DNA of 48,750 nucleotides from Folioceros fuciformis (GCA_049999805.1 JBNGIO010005423.1:1-48750); one strand, 5' to 3'; shown: positions 32,881 to 44,665, counted from the stretch's first letter. Translations and numbers: made by a program. Notes: generated from the letters alone by a model not told the origin.

Positions 32881-34199
32881 TCAAACTAAATCAAAACCTT
32901 ATCACAATGGAGAATGTTGTTGATGCAATTCAGAAAGCTTGGATGCATGACTAAGTCAAAACTCAGGAACATGTGTGCTTTGGTCAACATGAGTATAACC
33001 ATACTCGAACTAACTAAGGAATCAAAGAGTCTCATAGAAGAGAGTTGCGCTTGCCCATCTAGTTGGAAGGAAGCCCCCTCACTTCCACAACACATGTAGG
33101 AGGAAGGTACCTTTCTACCAGATGAAAGATTCTCAACATGAGGAAATTCTTGATGAAGAAGAAGGATGCCAAGATAATGGTCGAGCTCTAGAGGAAGTCA
33201 GCCACCACTACCCAAAACTTTGAAGCTAAAAGAGAATGAAAAGACACACCAACAGGTATGTGCTTCTTATTACTAGCTGTTGTGGAGTGAAATCTTGTGT
33301 CCGGAGCCACCATGAGGTCCACATTCACCCTCTATGTCGTTGTAGTCGTATGATTTGCTCCCAAGGAAATGATTTGTGCCAAAGAATGCTAACTTCTATC
33401 ACTACTCACCCTTACTTAAGTCAAGACTCAAGTACTACTACCCCTACTACCTACTAGCTCAACTGTTACTACCCCTAGTTAGCCCACCTACCGCAGACCT
33501 TACTCTACAGCTCTGGTTCCCACTCCACGACTGCGGTCGTTGTTCCGCGACTGGTAGTTGTTTCCACAACCATGGTAGGACCCACCCAAAACCCTAACTA
33601 ATATTTTTCCAACGCACTTGCTACCACGGGTTTCCACCACGAAATTTTGCCTCAAGGACTTCTAGACTCGCAGATTTGGCCTTATTGGATGCTCCCCACA
33701 CATGCAAATGCCAATCCTTGGGAAACAAGACCCTGCAAATCAGCTACACTTCTTCACACACAAAGCAAGACTCTCCACATATGAAAAACATACAAGAGCT
33801 TTGGTTCACACTCGTTTCTCATAGACCTGATTCCAAATGTCTCCAATCTTCCATCAATGTCCACAAATCTTCAGCAATCCCTCAACAATTCTCCGCAATC
33901 TTCCCCAATCTCTAGCAATCTTTAACAATCTTCCACAAACACCTAGAAATCTTTCAAAAATCTTCCAGAAATCATCTCCAATCTCCAGCAATCTTTCACA
34001 ATCTCTCAGCAATTCTCTTCAGTTAGTTGCAGTTAGTTCTTCTCCTCACTCTCAATCTCCTGCCTCTCACCTCGCATCGCGTTCAGTGATCAACCACACT
34101 TCTCCTCTCTTGCCTCACACCTCGCTTCGTGTTTAGTCCTTGGTCGCCCTTCTCTCCTTCTCTTCTCAGCTCACTCATACATCCTCTTCACACACATCC
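32881..34199. other. Repeat-derived sequence related to 1-1200
   Basis: 33280-33420 resembles 1030-1150, and 33840-34140 is pyrimidine-rich with CAATCTTC- and CAATCTC-type reiterations like those near 1430-1545. No intact coding sequence. It is probably an old copy of the same dispersed repeat family. Confidence 0.45.
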
Positions 34200-36003
34200 T
34201 CAAACTTCGTCTTCACAAACACTTTCACACTCAGAATTTTGGAACACAGCCAGCAGTTCAGGGTATAAAAGAAGAGGAAGTTTCTGGATGTCACAGCAGG
34301 CGTTATGAGCAAGCTCCAAACCCGGCCCATGCCAATCCTTCAACTCTTCTTCCGTTGTTAGCAAAGCTTGCTCAATCATACCCCTCAACACTAGCTGCGA
34401 AGCAAAGCTCTCGACCACCCTTAGGAGCTTCTCGCACACACTACCCACCTAGACCAGACGTCTCCAATCCAACCACAGGCAGTGCAGGGATCTCAACCGG
34501 GAAGTTGTCTCCTTAGAGAGGCACTGACAAGCCTCTTTATACAAAGTTTGCACAGCGGTGTCACAGCCCGCCATAAAGTTTAGGTCTAAAAAAAATCAAC
34601 TTGAAAGGTGCCCTTAATTACGGGCGGCATCAGGTCCAAGATAGCGTCTAGCCAAATCTTATCTAAATTCTATTTTTAAGATGCACTAACTCCTGGCCTA
34701 CCTCAACGCCGCGCTCTCCTCCTACCCGTTCTTATGGCCCTCCTTTCTCTGCTGCCAAATCCTCAGGCTCTCCTTCCACGCTGCTGATTAAGCAAATCCT
34801 CCCATAAAATTTCCACCTCACTCTTGCTAGCTGACCCCTTCTGGCTGGGCAAGGGTGGGGCCCACCTTGGGGTCCTCTCCTCCTCTACTAGCCGCCTGTT
34901 GCTAAGGACCAGCACAGGTTCTTCCTCCACCCAAGCTTGTGCCTCCTCTTCTGTGAGCTCCTTCAGGACTGCCTCCGCATAATAGAGGGTTAATCCCTGT
35001 ACCCACACACAATGGAAGAAGTATCCATTCTAGGTCCTCACTTGCAAAAGGTAAGCCCTGGTCCCTCGTATTCCCATATACACATGGAGAGTAAGGTTAA
35101 GAACCTGATCTCCATATACATAGAGACTAGGAATATAAGACTCTTCATCCATGTGCCTAAATACAATCTGGCCTTGTGCTTGCTTAATACCCCCTCCTCT
35201 CATGGGCTACCCCTAAGGGCTCCTCCCATGGGCTACCCCTTTTTGCCCACCAAGGATGCTGCAGTGCCTCCTGTCGATCTGCCTGCAGCTGTCTCTATTC
35301 TAGTCCTCCAAATGCGGGTAAGGGTTTCAGCAACCGAGGTTGCTGGTTCCACTACTATCGCTACTTACCCGACTGCGATAGGACTTCCCTTTCTTGGAGT
35401 CGTCTCCCTCCTACCGGTAGCGACTTCCACTACCTCGGTCGTGGACTTGCTATTCCGTTTGACCTTGCCCTTCCCCTTAACTCGGCTCTAGGCCTCATCC
35501 CGTTCCCATTTGTAACGGTCCACTAGCTTCTGGACCTTCTCCACAACGGCTGCTTCCTGCTCCTGTGCTTGCAACAACTCCTGCTGCATTTCCTTATTTG
35601 CTTCATGCACCTCTCTGACCTGGGTCAGGAGCAGTTCCCGTTGATCCTTCATGGCTTGCACCACTTCCAGGGCCTTATGCAATTCTTTCTACACCTGAGA
35701 TCTCACTTTGCCAAGGGCCTGTTGGGCTTCTTCTAGTTGTTTCCGTCTTGCTTCCTCTTTAGCCAGCTTGGCCTGTGCCACCTCATCTCGCTATCTCTGC
35801 ATTCTCAGCCAGGTGAGCGCTAGCGTGGCCTGATCCAACATGTCGCTAGTGACGCGCGCTTTCGCCTTCCTCCTCTTTGCAGGAGTCTTCTTGCTTCCTC
35901 CCGCTAGAGAATAGCATTGAATTTCACAACTTGACCTATATAGGCCGTAAGCTTTATGGTGACACCGGCACCCAAAGTCCAAGCAAGGAGACATTATGGG
36001 CAA
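34200..36003 (-). pseudogene. Decayed coiled-coil frame, probably retroelement-derived
   Basis: On the minus strand several frames line up into a broken, strongly charged, Glu/Gln/Lys-rich helical protein. 36003-35791 ends in KKTPAKRRKAKARVTSDML, followed after a stop by RDEVAQAKLAKEEARRKQLE, a second stop near 35694, and then 35682-35488 with heptad-like leucines (MKDQRELLLTQVREVH). Further down are acidic pieces (LTEEEAQAWVEEE near 34920 and a last frame to 34200). Such coiled-coil frames are common as gag-like or accessory products of plant retroelements. No nucleic-acid-binding knuckle was seen. Its orientation is opposite to the LINE fragment next to it. The family is not established. 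Confidence 0.4.
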
Positions 36004-36034
36004 GCGTTGCAGGCCCTCATGCTAGATTCCTCCA

Positions 36035-36859
36035 TTGACAAGCAGGCTCGTGCACGCCTTTGATCTTGTTCAAGGAAGGGCGTTGGCTCTTGGCTGTTGG
36101 TCCATCCAGGCTTTCCGAATCGCACAAGCTTCTTTCACTACCGCGATGAGGTTCTGCCTAGGCTTGGTCCAGCCACTAAACTGGTCTCTCTCTTCTTGTA
36201 GCTATGGCGTCCCCCTCGACGACCCCAAGAGCCACCTGGTGCGTTGCCCTATTGGCAAGCAGCGCATCATCGCCCATAATGCAGTGAGGGAAGTTATGTT
36301 GTCTTTGGCCAAGGAGGGTGGCTTCTTCCTCTACAAGGAACGCCCATATACCTTGCTAAACAGCGTCTCCCTCATTACAGACTTTTTCTTGACCAAGGAG
36401 GACCAGGTTTCTATAGCAGATGTGGTCAAAAACCCCACTCGGACAACCATCAGCAAGCATGTCATTATCAACCCCCCAGGTTGGGCGGCAGAAGGAAGTG
36501 CGACAAAGAAGACTTGCAAGTACAGGCCCATGCAGTAGAGTCACTTGTTCATCCCCCTTGCTATTGAAACGCATGGGACAATGGGTAAGGATTTTTCCAA
36601 GTTTTTGAAGACATGCACAAAGGCCCATCACATTAGCAGGAGCGGTGTAGGGCTTTCCTTATCTAGGGTGGTGGCATTTTTCCGGCAATGGGTTTCGATT
36701 GCGCTACAAAAGGCCTTGGCAAACGCGAATTTTCGGACAACATCAAGCGTGGTAGATGCAGCTTCAGTGGCCCCAGTGGTAAGTAGGCCGTACCTCATAC
36801 CTGAATGTGACATCTTAAGGGCGATAGAGAGTTACAAGCTAGACAGAAGAGGGGAATAG
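36035..36859 (+). pseudogene. C-terminal remnant of a LINE-type retrotransposon ORF2
   Basis: Two abutting frames (36035-36538 and 36545-36859, separated by a TAG and a short shift) match the tail of plant non-LTR retrotransposon polyproteins: CPIGKQRIIAHNAVREVML, then DVVKNPTRTTISKHV (the conserved Asp-Pro-Thr-Arg block), then FIPLAIETHGTMGKDFSKFL and VVAFFRQWVSIALQKALANA. The polymerase core with its FADD-type catalytic centre is absent, as expected of a 5'-truncated LINE insertion. The tail is followed by a T-rich then AT-rich segment near 36930-37070. It is a dead fragment. Confidence 0.7.
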
Positions 36860-37555
36860 GCCCCCTTTCTTGGCTTTTCCCCATTGCGGGTTGTTCCCCT
36901 TGTCATGGGTTAGAAGGAACCTCCATTTGTTTTTTTTAATAAAGTCTTCATGTTCACAGCAAGGAGACAATGATGCCATAGTTCTTTTTGGGCTTACATG
37001 ATTTTTAAAAAAAATAAAAATATTAAGATATTACACCAATAATTTTAAAAAGAAACTTTAGTATTATATGCTTAAAACTGAGAAAGCCAATCCACCTCGT
37101 AAAAAGATGGAACAACATTTACAAGAGGCACCAGACCAACGGAGGGCAAGGGCGGGGGCCCATGGACCCCCTCGTCTAAACACAACCTACATAAGCATGT
37201 ACCACATGTACATCCGACGAAACCCAGGGACCACCACGGTTTGAAGACGGCGTGGGACATCTGCAACATGCATGATGTACGGTGTGTCCATCTCGAAGCT
37301 CGTCATGATGAGTGGGTGTAGGGCCATATGCCGATATTATTTTATTTAAATCCACACGGATTAATAATTAATGGCCTAGATGCGCCGTACCAGGATCACG
37401 GGCACAATATCTGTCGACATACATACGTACATATATGTGCGCGCGATTTCGATGTCCCTTTAACATCGGAGCTCTGGGGCCACACAAGTGAACCCTACGG
37501 TAGCACCAGCGAGAACTTCGAGATTCATGTTCTCAGCCAATCTGCAGCCCTGTGG
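36860..37555. other. Intergenic
   Basis: AT-rich to 37080, then anonymous. Nothing coding is recognised up to the start of the P450 relic at 37556. Confidence 0.4.
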
Positions 37556-38588
37556 ATGGCCGAACAAGTGGCTCCGCTCTGGAGAAGTGGTTCTTGTACC
37601 TGGAGCTGGGACAGGTGGCGTTACCTGTGTTGCTGTTGCTGCAGTGGCCGCGTCGCACCCAGAACCAGAGCACAAGGCAGAAGGAATGGTTACATGGTAC
37701 CTTTTTTCTCCAGGGTTGCCAGTCGTTGAGATGCCAGCCTTTCTTCCTCTCCAAGTAGCTTCCAGCCAGCCTTACCAGGAAGCACGAAGACTAGTCCGAC
37801 AATTTTGCCCCCTTTATGATCATGCTGTCACCGTAACCCTGGGGGTGGAAGCAGGTGATCGATGTATCATCGCCGGACGTTGCCAAAGAGTGCTCGAGAC
37901 TCTGGACCGGGATCTCGCAAACCGAGCCTAGATGACTGACTGCCGAGGAAGACATCCGCTATGGCGAGTCTAGAGCAGCATGAGAATGGCCTCCGTCAGT
38001 TCACGCTGGAGATTTCTCAGGTCCGGACTGAACGCAGGGGATTCGTAATACGGGCCTCGTTTGACATACCGAAAGCGTACCAGGAGCTGGAGGTAGTAGA
38101 GAAACAGAATCCCGTCTCCCGAACCTTCCCTGAAACGCCCAGCCTGTAGCCAAGGGAAGACTAGAACTCAGCCTTCATCCAGCCGCGCCGTTACTCACGC
38201 CACACGAGGGCCTGCGAAGAGGCAGGCTTCCATATCGGTGCCCACACCGCAGCATTCGCGAAGGTATGGAGTACCGCCCGGCAACCCGACGTGTGGGAGA
38301 ATCTGCTGGAGTTTCAGCTTGACGATATCGACATGCGAGGCAAGCACTTGCAGTTGCTCCCGTTCGCCTTCGGCAGGCGAGATTGCCCTGGAATCCACAT
38401 GGCTCTTGCTGTGGAGCAATTGCCATACTCGCTCTTGAGGGTGGTGCATAGTCTAGAATGAGCTTCGCCACAGTGTTGGGCATACCTTGAATTATTAAAT
38501 GGAGAAGAGGTTCGGCCGAACCTTGGCTCGCGGTAAGCCGGTCCTGGCTGATACTGTGCCTCGTGTTCCTCCACACCTTCATAAGTGA
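37556..38588 (+). pseudogene. P450 relic 1: exons 1 and 4 only, + strand
   Basis: 37556-38020 is a badly decayed exon 1 of the same P450 family: start MAEQVA, the anchor-like EKWFLYLELGQVALPVLLLLQ in a shifted frame, then SPGLPVV, QEARRLVRQFCPLYDHAVTV and RDLANRA, aligning in order with the intact copies. It ends TTTCTCAG-GTCCGG, at the place of the intact exon 1 donor. Exons 2 and 3 are missing. 38167-38588 is the last part of exon 4: LHPAAPLLTPH, CEEAGFHIGAHTAAF, the haem loop FAFGRRDCPGIH (still with its Cys) and a closing RVPPHLHK before TGA at 38586. The PERF-region is deleted and several stops and shifts occur. It lies on the strand opposite to the two intact genes. Confidence 0.85.
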
Positions 38589-38989
38589 AAATCATAAGGC
38601 GCAGGTGAAGACGTCGTTGCAGCAGAGCCAGAATGGGTAGCAGCACATCTGATGAGCGGTTCCTGTAGCTGATACCGAAGGCCATCTTCGGAAGCATTTC
38701 AGTTTAGCGAGTGAGCTGAGAACTTGAAGGAATTATGCGCACATTGTGCAGCACGCAGTGTGAAAGTTGTTCTCATCCTGGTATCAGGTAAACAAACAAA
38801 TCGACAAATGTGCACCGGTTTATGATCCTATTTCCATATTATTAACCGGAGCTGAACCCGCCGTTGATCAAGAAGACTGGTGTTCTGAGGTCAGTCCACC
38901 CATTGCTCAGCAGCCGGGGTGGCCTCAATAACTGCCTACTTGTGGAGTAGACGCCATGATTCTTGGCAGCGGGGGCTTGCAAACGCGCG

Positions 38990-39475
38990 TCCCCTACCCA
39001 TTCAAAAACACAGTTGGACTCGTGAACAAGTTTCGCTCCTCTAAAACCTTGCCCAACTCCCAGCTCCTGGTAGACCCCATGGCCCTTAACTCAGATAAAC
39101 CACTGTCATAAAAGACAAATCTGTGCCAGCAATCATCGTGTCCTGCACGGCACGTTGCGAGAACGGTGTACATGGTGGAAGGGCGCACAGTGAGATTCCT
39201 GTGAGGAGGCCTAGCCGGGTCAGAGCCTTGATGACAAACAAGTCCACATGTGGTCCACCGTCTTGTCCAGCGAGGGACAGCAAGATATCCAAGTTGTTCC
39301 TGACTTCTTTATTATTTCTGGTGAGCCCAAGTTCATCGATGACCGGTGTCAGGAAGCGAAGAACACCTGTGTCATGTAGGAGTCAAATCCCTGTTGAAGT
39401 GTGCGCATTGTCTAGCCATAATTCGTAGTCTCATGATAGAAGCACAAGTATGGGATGACGTAAACCACTTGTAAC
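38990..39475 (-). pseudogene. P450 relic 2: exon 3 and start of exon 4, - strand
   Basis: Reading down the minus strand from 39475: a damaged VIPYL block, QGFDSYMTQVF, then NLDILLSLAGQDGGPHV and FVIKALT, which correspond to NYLDILLSLPGEDGGPHL in the intact copies, then VQDTMIAGTDLSFMTV (the I-helix AGTETSS region) and a decayed beginning of exon 4 to about 38990. Stops and frame changes separate these blocks. The haem-binding half does not follow on this side. It is an inactive fragment. Confidence 0.75.
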
Positions 39476-39774
39476 AGAAACACAATTCCTCAATACACTT
39501 TGCTCTGACAACAACACTCTAACTTGCGGATTCATCATCGAAGTCTCGTTTGCTTCCCTGAGGGAAGCCGAAGCTTCTAGAACATTGGACCTGTTCAAAG
39601 ATGCCCAAAGTGGACACACAGGAGCCAAGGTTCGCCACCAGACCCTATCCTTCACATGTCGCTGTGTATGGCCAGTAAACTCACATTGCTGCGAGAACTG
39701 CCAAGCATCTGCTGTCCATCCTATCCTGACTCCCCTTCACAAAATTCTTCAGGTCCTTCCCATGACTTACTCAT

Positions 39775-40290
39775 TGCAGTGGGGAGGAAGGCGAGAAACA
39801 GGTACAGGCAGGACCGGCATGGCGCGAGATGCTTATCCCGAAGTGTTCCTCTATACGCACATGCAGTGCCTGATATTATGGTTAGGCCCAATCAAAGCTA
39901 TACACCAGCCTCGCCAGTCCGTCATGCACCGTAGTTAGCCCCGGCTGTATACTCCGGGCAGGCTCGTCCGCCACAGCCAACAGGAGCAACTGGAAATGAA
40001 GGTCTTGCTCCTTGATGTCGGTGTTGAGAAATCCGTCGGGCTAAAGCGCCAGCGGATTCTCCGCACGTCTAGATGTCGGGTGACCGACTGAAAATCCACG
40101 AGTTCGCGGAGGCGGTGGTCATGAGCGGGTGTGGACGCCAGCTAATTCACAGCGTCAATACTTGCACCTGGAACCAGTCACGGCACTGCTGGGAGAAGCC
40201 GGGTTGTCTTTAGTTGCAACCCGTGAGTAGAATAGGGAAAGTTTGGGTGCTGAGATTCTGCAACCAACCTCTTCTCCTACCAACCCCGCT
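39775..40290 (-). pseudogene. P450 relic 3: second half of exon 4, - strand
   Basis: The plus-strand sequence here (for example GGAAGGCGAGAAACAGGTAC, then CCCAATCAAAGCTATACACC, and GGGCAGGCTCGTCCGCCACA) is clearly the degraded equivalent of the plus-strand text across exon 4 of the intact genes. On the minus strand it therefore encodes the region from about KERLVAE to the C-terminus. Nucleotide similarity is better kept than the protein, which is full of stops. It lies 5' of the exon 3 fragment at 38990-39475, the wrong order for a single gene. It is thus a separate copy or the product of a rearrangement. Confidence 0.7.
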
Positions 40291-40429
40291 AACGGTACCA
40301 CCCTCTGTAAAGCCTATGCCTACCACATCGTCCAGTTCCTGCCTTCAACCTCAGCACGCACAGCCTTGGATTTCGGACCTCTGATATCCCCCCCGCACCA
40401 CGGTGGTTCGATATGTCCTTCCACCATTA

Positions 40430-40590
40430 CACTTTCCAGCTTACCTGTGTCGACAGTACTTGCTTACCAGCTTTCCACTGTGTGGAACGTACTTACTTTC
40501 CAACTTACCTGTGTCGACTGTACTTGCTTACCAGATTTCCACTGTGTGGAGCGTACTTGCTTTCCAGCTTTCCTGTCTGGCATGCACTTG
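40430..40590. repeat. 64-bp tandem repeat downstream of FBPase II
   Basis: A 64-bp unit starting CTTACCTGTGTCGAC occurs about 2.4 times from 40440, with a few substitutions (ACAGTACTTGCTTACCAGC against ACTGTACTTGCTTACCAGA). It lies within 230 bp of the FBPase stop codon and may be part of its 3' UTR. Confidence 0.8.
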
Positions 40591-40656
40591 TCTTTTAACA
40601 GTTTTCACTACTGTAACAAGGCCACTTGGTACAAAATTTGTCACAGGAAGATGGAG

Positions 40657-42319
40657 TCACACACTGTATCCTGGATTCACCAGTTGCTGGATGTCCTGGT
40701 AGCTCTCCAGCTCTGCAACATCCTCAAAACTCCCAAGAAACAGAGGGAGCCTCTGATGAAGCTTTTCTGGCTCAATGTTCAGAATCCGCCTCTTTCCATC
40801 CGATCCGCTCCCGCCAGCTTGCTCGGTAAGAAAACTCAAGGGATTAGCCTCGTACACCAGCCGAAGATGGCTCCGGGGATTCATGGCGATGCCCCCATAC
40901 AACAGCGTTCGATGCAAGTCGGCGACTAAGGAACATATGTAGCGTGCAGAGTACTTCCTGGGGTTCTGCCCTTTCCCCTGCCGAATGTCATCGATATACT
41001 GCTGCAAGCCTTTGGGCCAGTCGAAATACCTCGCGTCGTTAACAGAGTATATTTGACCTGCAACGGCCAATCCGGATTCAGACCTTCGGTTGTTCGGTGA
41101 TCACTCTCAAAGGGCCCTCTCCAGACGGTGGTAGTAGACTCACCTCGTTTTGGCACGTTGATGTTCGGGTGTGTCAGAACAAAGTCTCCGAAAGCTGGAT
41201 CCAAGGTCAACCCACACGTACCAGAGCCTACCGAGATGACTAGCATGGTGGCGGAAGAGTACAAGGCATAACCAGCAGCCACAAGGTTCTCCCCTCTCTG
41301 CAGCACGTTGGCAGCCGCCCTCTGGTCCACAGGGAGCGAAACAGACTCTTCCAGACACCTGTAGATGCCGAAGATTGTGCCCGTTGGGATGGAAGCATCT
41401 ATGTTGCGGGATCCATCCAGAGGGTCGAAAACCACCACATAAGGCCTGTTGTCCCCGAACCATGCTGGAAAGTCGTCTTCCTCTGAAGCTACGGCCGCCA
41501 CCTTGCCTGAACTTTTGAGGGCCGCTTTCAGAATATCATTCTGCATTGCCAACATGGAGCCAGTACGTCAGCTGTTGTAGTCATCCAGACTTCTGGCTCG
41601 TAGGTGACCTCCACCTGCAGCAATGAGAAGTGCTTCTCAGATCCCCACACAAGCTTTGAAGCTCTCCCATGACAGCCTAATGGAAACTGGGCAATGGATG
41701 CGACACGAAGCAATGGCTGTAGCCGAGATTACAAGAAGTCGAATCCAGTCTGACAACCTATTAGGGTTACAGCATCTCAGCGCAGTTATACTACAACATG
41801 ACATCAAGCACGTAAAAGCTGATGCTCAACTCGGTGACAGATCTGGATTGCAGTAGTGGCTACACGGGGACCGTGGGAATCACTTACCGAAACAATGTCG
41901 AGGGGCTTGGGAGCATCTCTGCCAGCTGCAACCGACCCCACAGCATCGGGCACCGCAGGAATGTGTGAGGGAGAGGCGAGGAGGGCCGCAATGCGCTTGC
42001 AGGCGCAGGCAACCTGTTCGAGAACTATCTTCAGCGCGTCGTCTACATTCTCCTGCTGCCCAAGATAGCTGAGCAGAGTAACAGGAGAGGCCATGCCTTC
42101 CACAGTTACTGCTACTGGTACTACTCCCGGCGGTGCAGCCATACATAGAGGAACCTCAGCTGAAGACAAGGACACAGGTGGAGCTTGAGCGGCCCACGAG
42201 GCGCGGGGGAGCGAGGAAGAAAATGGCCAGTAGAACGCTGGCGTGCGGGGTGTGGTTGGCGTGGCAAGAGAATAAGGTGATAACGCACGGCACCCAAAAT
42301 GGCAGCCCAAGGAATGCAT
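40657..42319 (-). CDS. cFBP2: Plastid fructose-1,6-bisphosphatase II (redox-insensitive type)
   Basis: Three exons on the minus strand: 42319-41888, 41540-41144 and 41057-40657. Introns are 347 and 86 bp, GT-AG, with phases 0 and 1. The product is 409 residues. The first 60-70 residues are rich in Ser, Ala, Pro and Arg and lack acidic residues, as in a chloroplast transit peptide. The catalytic core shows ASEEDD, the metal-binding DPLDGSRNIDAS (183-194), GTIFGIY, YSARYICSLVADLHRTLLYGG and the signature LRLVYEANP. The redox loop of the classical thioredoxin-regulated chloroplast enzyme, with its regulatory cysteines, is absent: GIY is followed by a short segment with a single Cys (206). Together with NDARYFDW and the tail VNPGYSV this matches the chloroplast FBPase II subfamily. 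It hydrolyses fructose-1,6-bisphosphate to fructose-6-phosphate in the stroma. The ATG at 42319 is the first in frame. Confidence 0.95.
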
Positions 42320-43180
42320 GGTGAGACTACTGGACAACGAATCGCCCTACTCTGCCCCTGTAACAAGCTCCCGAGACGCTTGCGGTTGACAGGAATGCTC
42401 CTTCACCGGCCTTTAGCAATGATAGGACCACCGAGAGCCTGCGAAGGCAGGGCCCAATGTCTGCGAAACAGTACATACTTGGACTCGACTATGACGAACT
42501 TGGACAGTTGGACGCCGTGTCCATGTCCAGTCAGAATAGGATATTGAATGGAATTTAGAATTGAATTTCAGATATTTTGCCGGTCGGAAAGAGCCCTGCA
42601 GGGTACAAGAACGTTGTCTAGGTAACACCGTGATCAGCCATGATCCAGCAGGATGCCGTGCGACTGTGCTTCGGACAAGTCTTAATCCCGGTCAAGTAGA
42701 CGTGTCTGCCAGGTGGCGCTGTACATGTGGTGTCGTGACCCTCGGCACTACCTTGGAGAGTGAGCCACCTGCAAATAGGAAGGCAGGCTGATTCCAAACT
42801 CCATCAGAGTCCGCTCTGTCGTGTCCTGGTTAAAATATGGGTGGACAGTGGGGATAATCGTGGAATCTCACCGTCCTTACCTCTTCTCATTGTGCTGTTG
42901 GCAGCGAACCCTGTTTGACCGCAGCAGTGTTTGGGCACTGCTAGCCCAGCATTTAGTCTGAACGGGAACGCTGCTCATTTCCTCGCAGTTCTCCATAGGC
43001 GTATATTGGACGGGTGAATTGGGCTCCAAACCAAATCACCTTGGGGAGGTCCTGCCAACAGTCAATGCTTTCCTGCTCTCGAGGGGTGATTTAGTAGCAG
43101 CGGAATCCATACCTCTGCCTGCCATTGTGTAGCGTTTACAGATCGTCTCCAATTGGAACAAACCTGCCTGAGCTACAAGG
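42320..43180. promoter_or_regulatory. Shared intergenic region of a divergent gene pair
   Basis: The 861 bp between the start codons of FBPase II (minus) and the RmlD-like gene (plus) must hold both promoters and 5' UTRs. No clear TATA box or other site could be assigned. No competing coding sequence is seen. Confidence 0.55.
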
Positions 43181-44665
43181 ATGTCTGGACCTCAGGGGCT
43201 GGTAGTAGTGGTTGGTGGTTCAGGTTATCTTGGTCTTCATATCCTTCAGCACTTCTCTGCAAACTCCAATTGTCATCTGGCCTACACATTCCACGACCAT
43301 ACGCCATCTTCTTTCCTTCAAAGCATTCTAGGTCGGGCTCATGCCTTCCAGGTTGATGTTGCTACTGGAAAGGGTTTGGAGGCCATCTCAGAGATGTTGG
43401 GACCAGTGAGTGCCTATTCTGGAACTATCTACCCCACCTCCTTGGCGTTTTGCAGAGTTTGCGGCTTTGGTTGCTTGGCTTCCCATTGAGTACGCCGAAG
43501 TTTTGTGATAGTTGCTAACATGCCCTGCTGTGGTCAGCCATCTGTTGTTATAAACTGTGCAGCCATGTCAATACCTCGGGATTGTGAAGAGAATCCTGAA
43601 AAAGCCAGAGCCATCAATCTCCCTAGGTTTCTTGTGCATTGGTTAACTTCCTTCGGTTATTTCAAACCCTTTCTCATCCATCTTTCAACAGATCAAGGTT
43701 TTTACCCCTGCTATCACCCCTTTCTACGAGCAACTGTGTAGGTGTACCCCTTGAGATGGTTTCAGTGCTAATAGCTTGGATTTCTTGTACAGTTTATGAA
43801 GGTACCCGGAGATTCTACACCGAGGAAGATGAAACCAACCCTGTGAACGTATATGGGCAAACGAAAGTTGAGGCTGAGAAGTTTATCCAAGCAACTTGGC
43901 CCAATTATGCCATCCTGAGAAGCAGTATCATATACGGACCCAACCCCGTCGTGCAGGTCGAACGAGCACTGCCGGTTCAGGTGTGTATGAATGTTCATGT
44001 TTGCAATCATCCTATCCTTCAAGTAGCAGCAGCGTAGGTAGCAGACAAGTCCATTATGGGAAGGGGCTCGGTTGAGAAGTTTGAATCCTACCACGGTTGG
44101 AAATGCAGTGGATCGACAGCGTGCTAGCAGCTGGTGAGGAAACCGATTTCTTCATTGACCAGTACAGATGTCCCATCTTCGTGAAAGACGTGGTACACGT
44201 GGTGGAGCTTCTAATCACCAACATGTCTCCTGGTTCGATTGTGGTCTTGGCCCCTCTTAGCAAAAATGTTGCTGTTTTGCGACTGACTATCGGGAGTCCT
44301 GGCTGATACTCGGGTCTGATTGGAAGTGCAGGAGGCGAGCCCGTCCAGCTCCTGCTGAACTTGGGTGGGGGTGAGCGGCTGTCACGAGCTAGAATGGCGG
44401 AAATCGTAGCACAAGTTAGAGGGCGTAACATCTCTCTAATCAATCGGGCAACATCCACGGTGCGCTAACTTTGCCGTAAGATGTAGTTTGTGTCAGATGT
44501 TGGGAAACTAAAATCCGTGTCTTTGTACAGGCCATCCGAGGCGTTAGAAGCCCTGCAGATATTTCCATGGATATCTCGAAGTTGGAGTCGCTTTTTGGGT
44601 TCAAGCCGACAAAGTTCGCAGACGGGGTTCGACAGACGTTTGACTACACAGCGTCCATACGATAA
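43181..44665 (+). CDS. NAD(P)-dependent epimerase/RmlD-like reductase (SDR)
   Basis: Six exons: 43181-43405, 43538-43697, 43793-43980, 44109-44232, 44332-44459 and 44531-44665. Introns are 71-132 bp, GT-AG, with phases 0, 1, 0, 1, 0. The product is 319 residues. It is an extended short-chain dehydrogenase: glycine-rich NAD(P) motif GGSGYLG at 12-18, VVINCAA, HLSTDQVYEGT and the catalytic Tyr149-Lys153 in VYGQTK. Later blocks are LRSSIIYGP, DQYRCPIFVKDVV, NLGGGERLSRARMAE and SPADISMDISKLE. The order matches the RmlD-substrate-binding family, to which bacterial dTDP-4-dehydrorhamnose reductase and the regulatory beta subunit of methionine adenosyltransferase belong. Plant members are soluble proteins whose substrate I cannot state. 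The donor of intron 4 (GTTCGA) is weak, but the alternative breaks the frame. It is divergent from FBPase II and convergent with cereblon. Confidence 0.92.

Noticed and set aside
31756-34560. A complete gypsy element bounded by TGTCACGCC at 31756 and GTGTCACAGCC near 34557
   Set aside because: The two words resemble plant LTR starts, but no terminal repeat pair, primer site, RT or integrase could be found between them.
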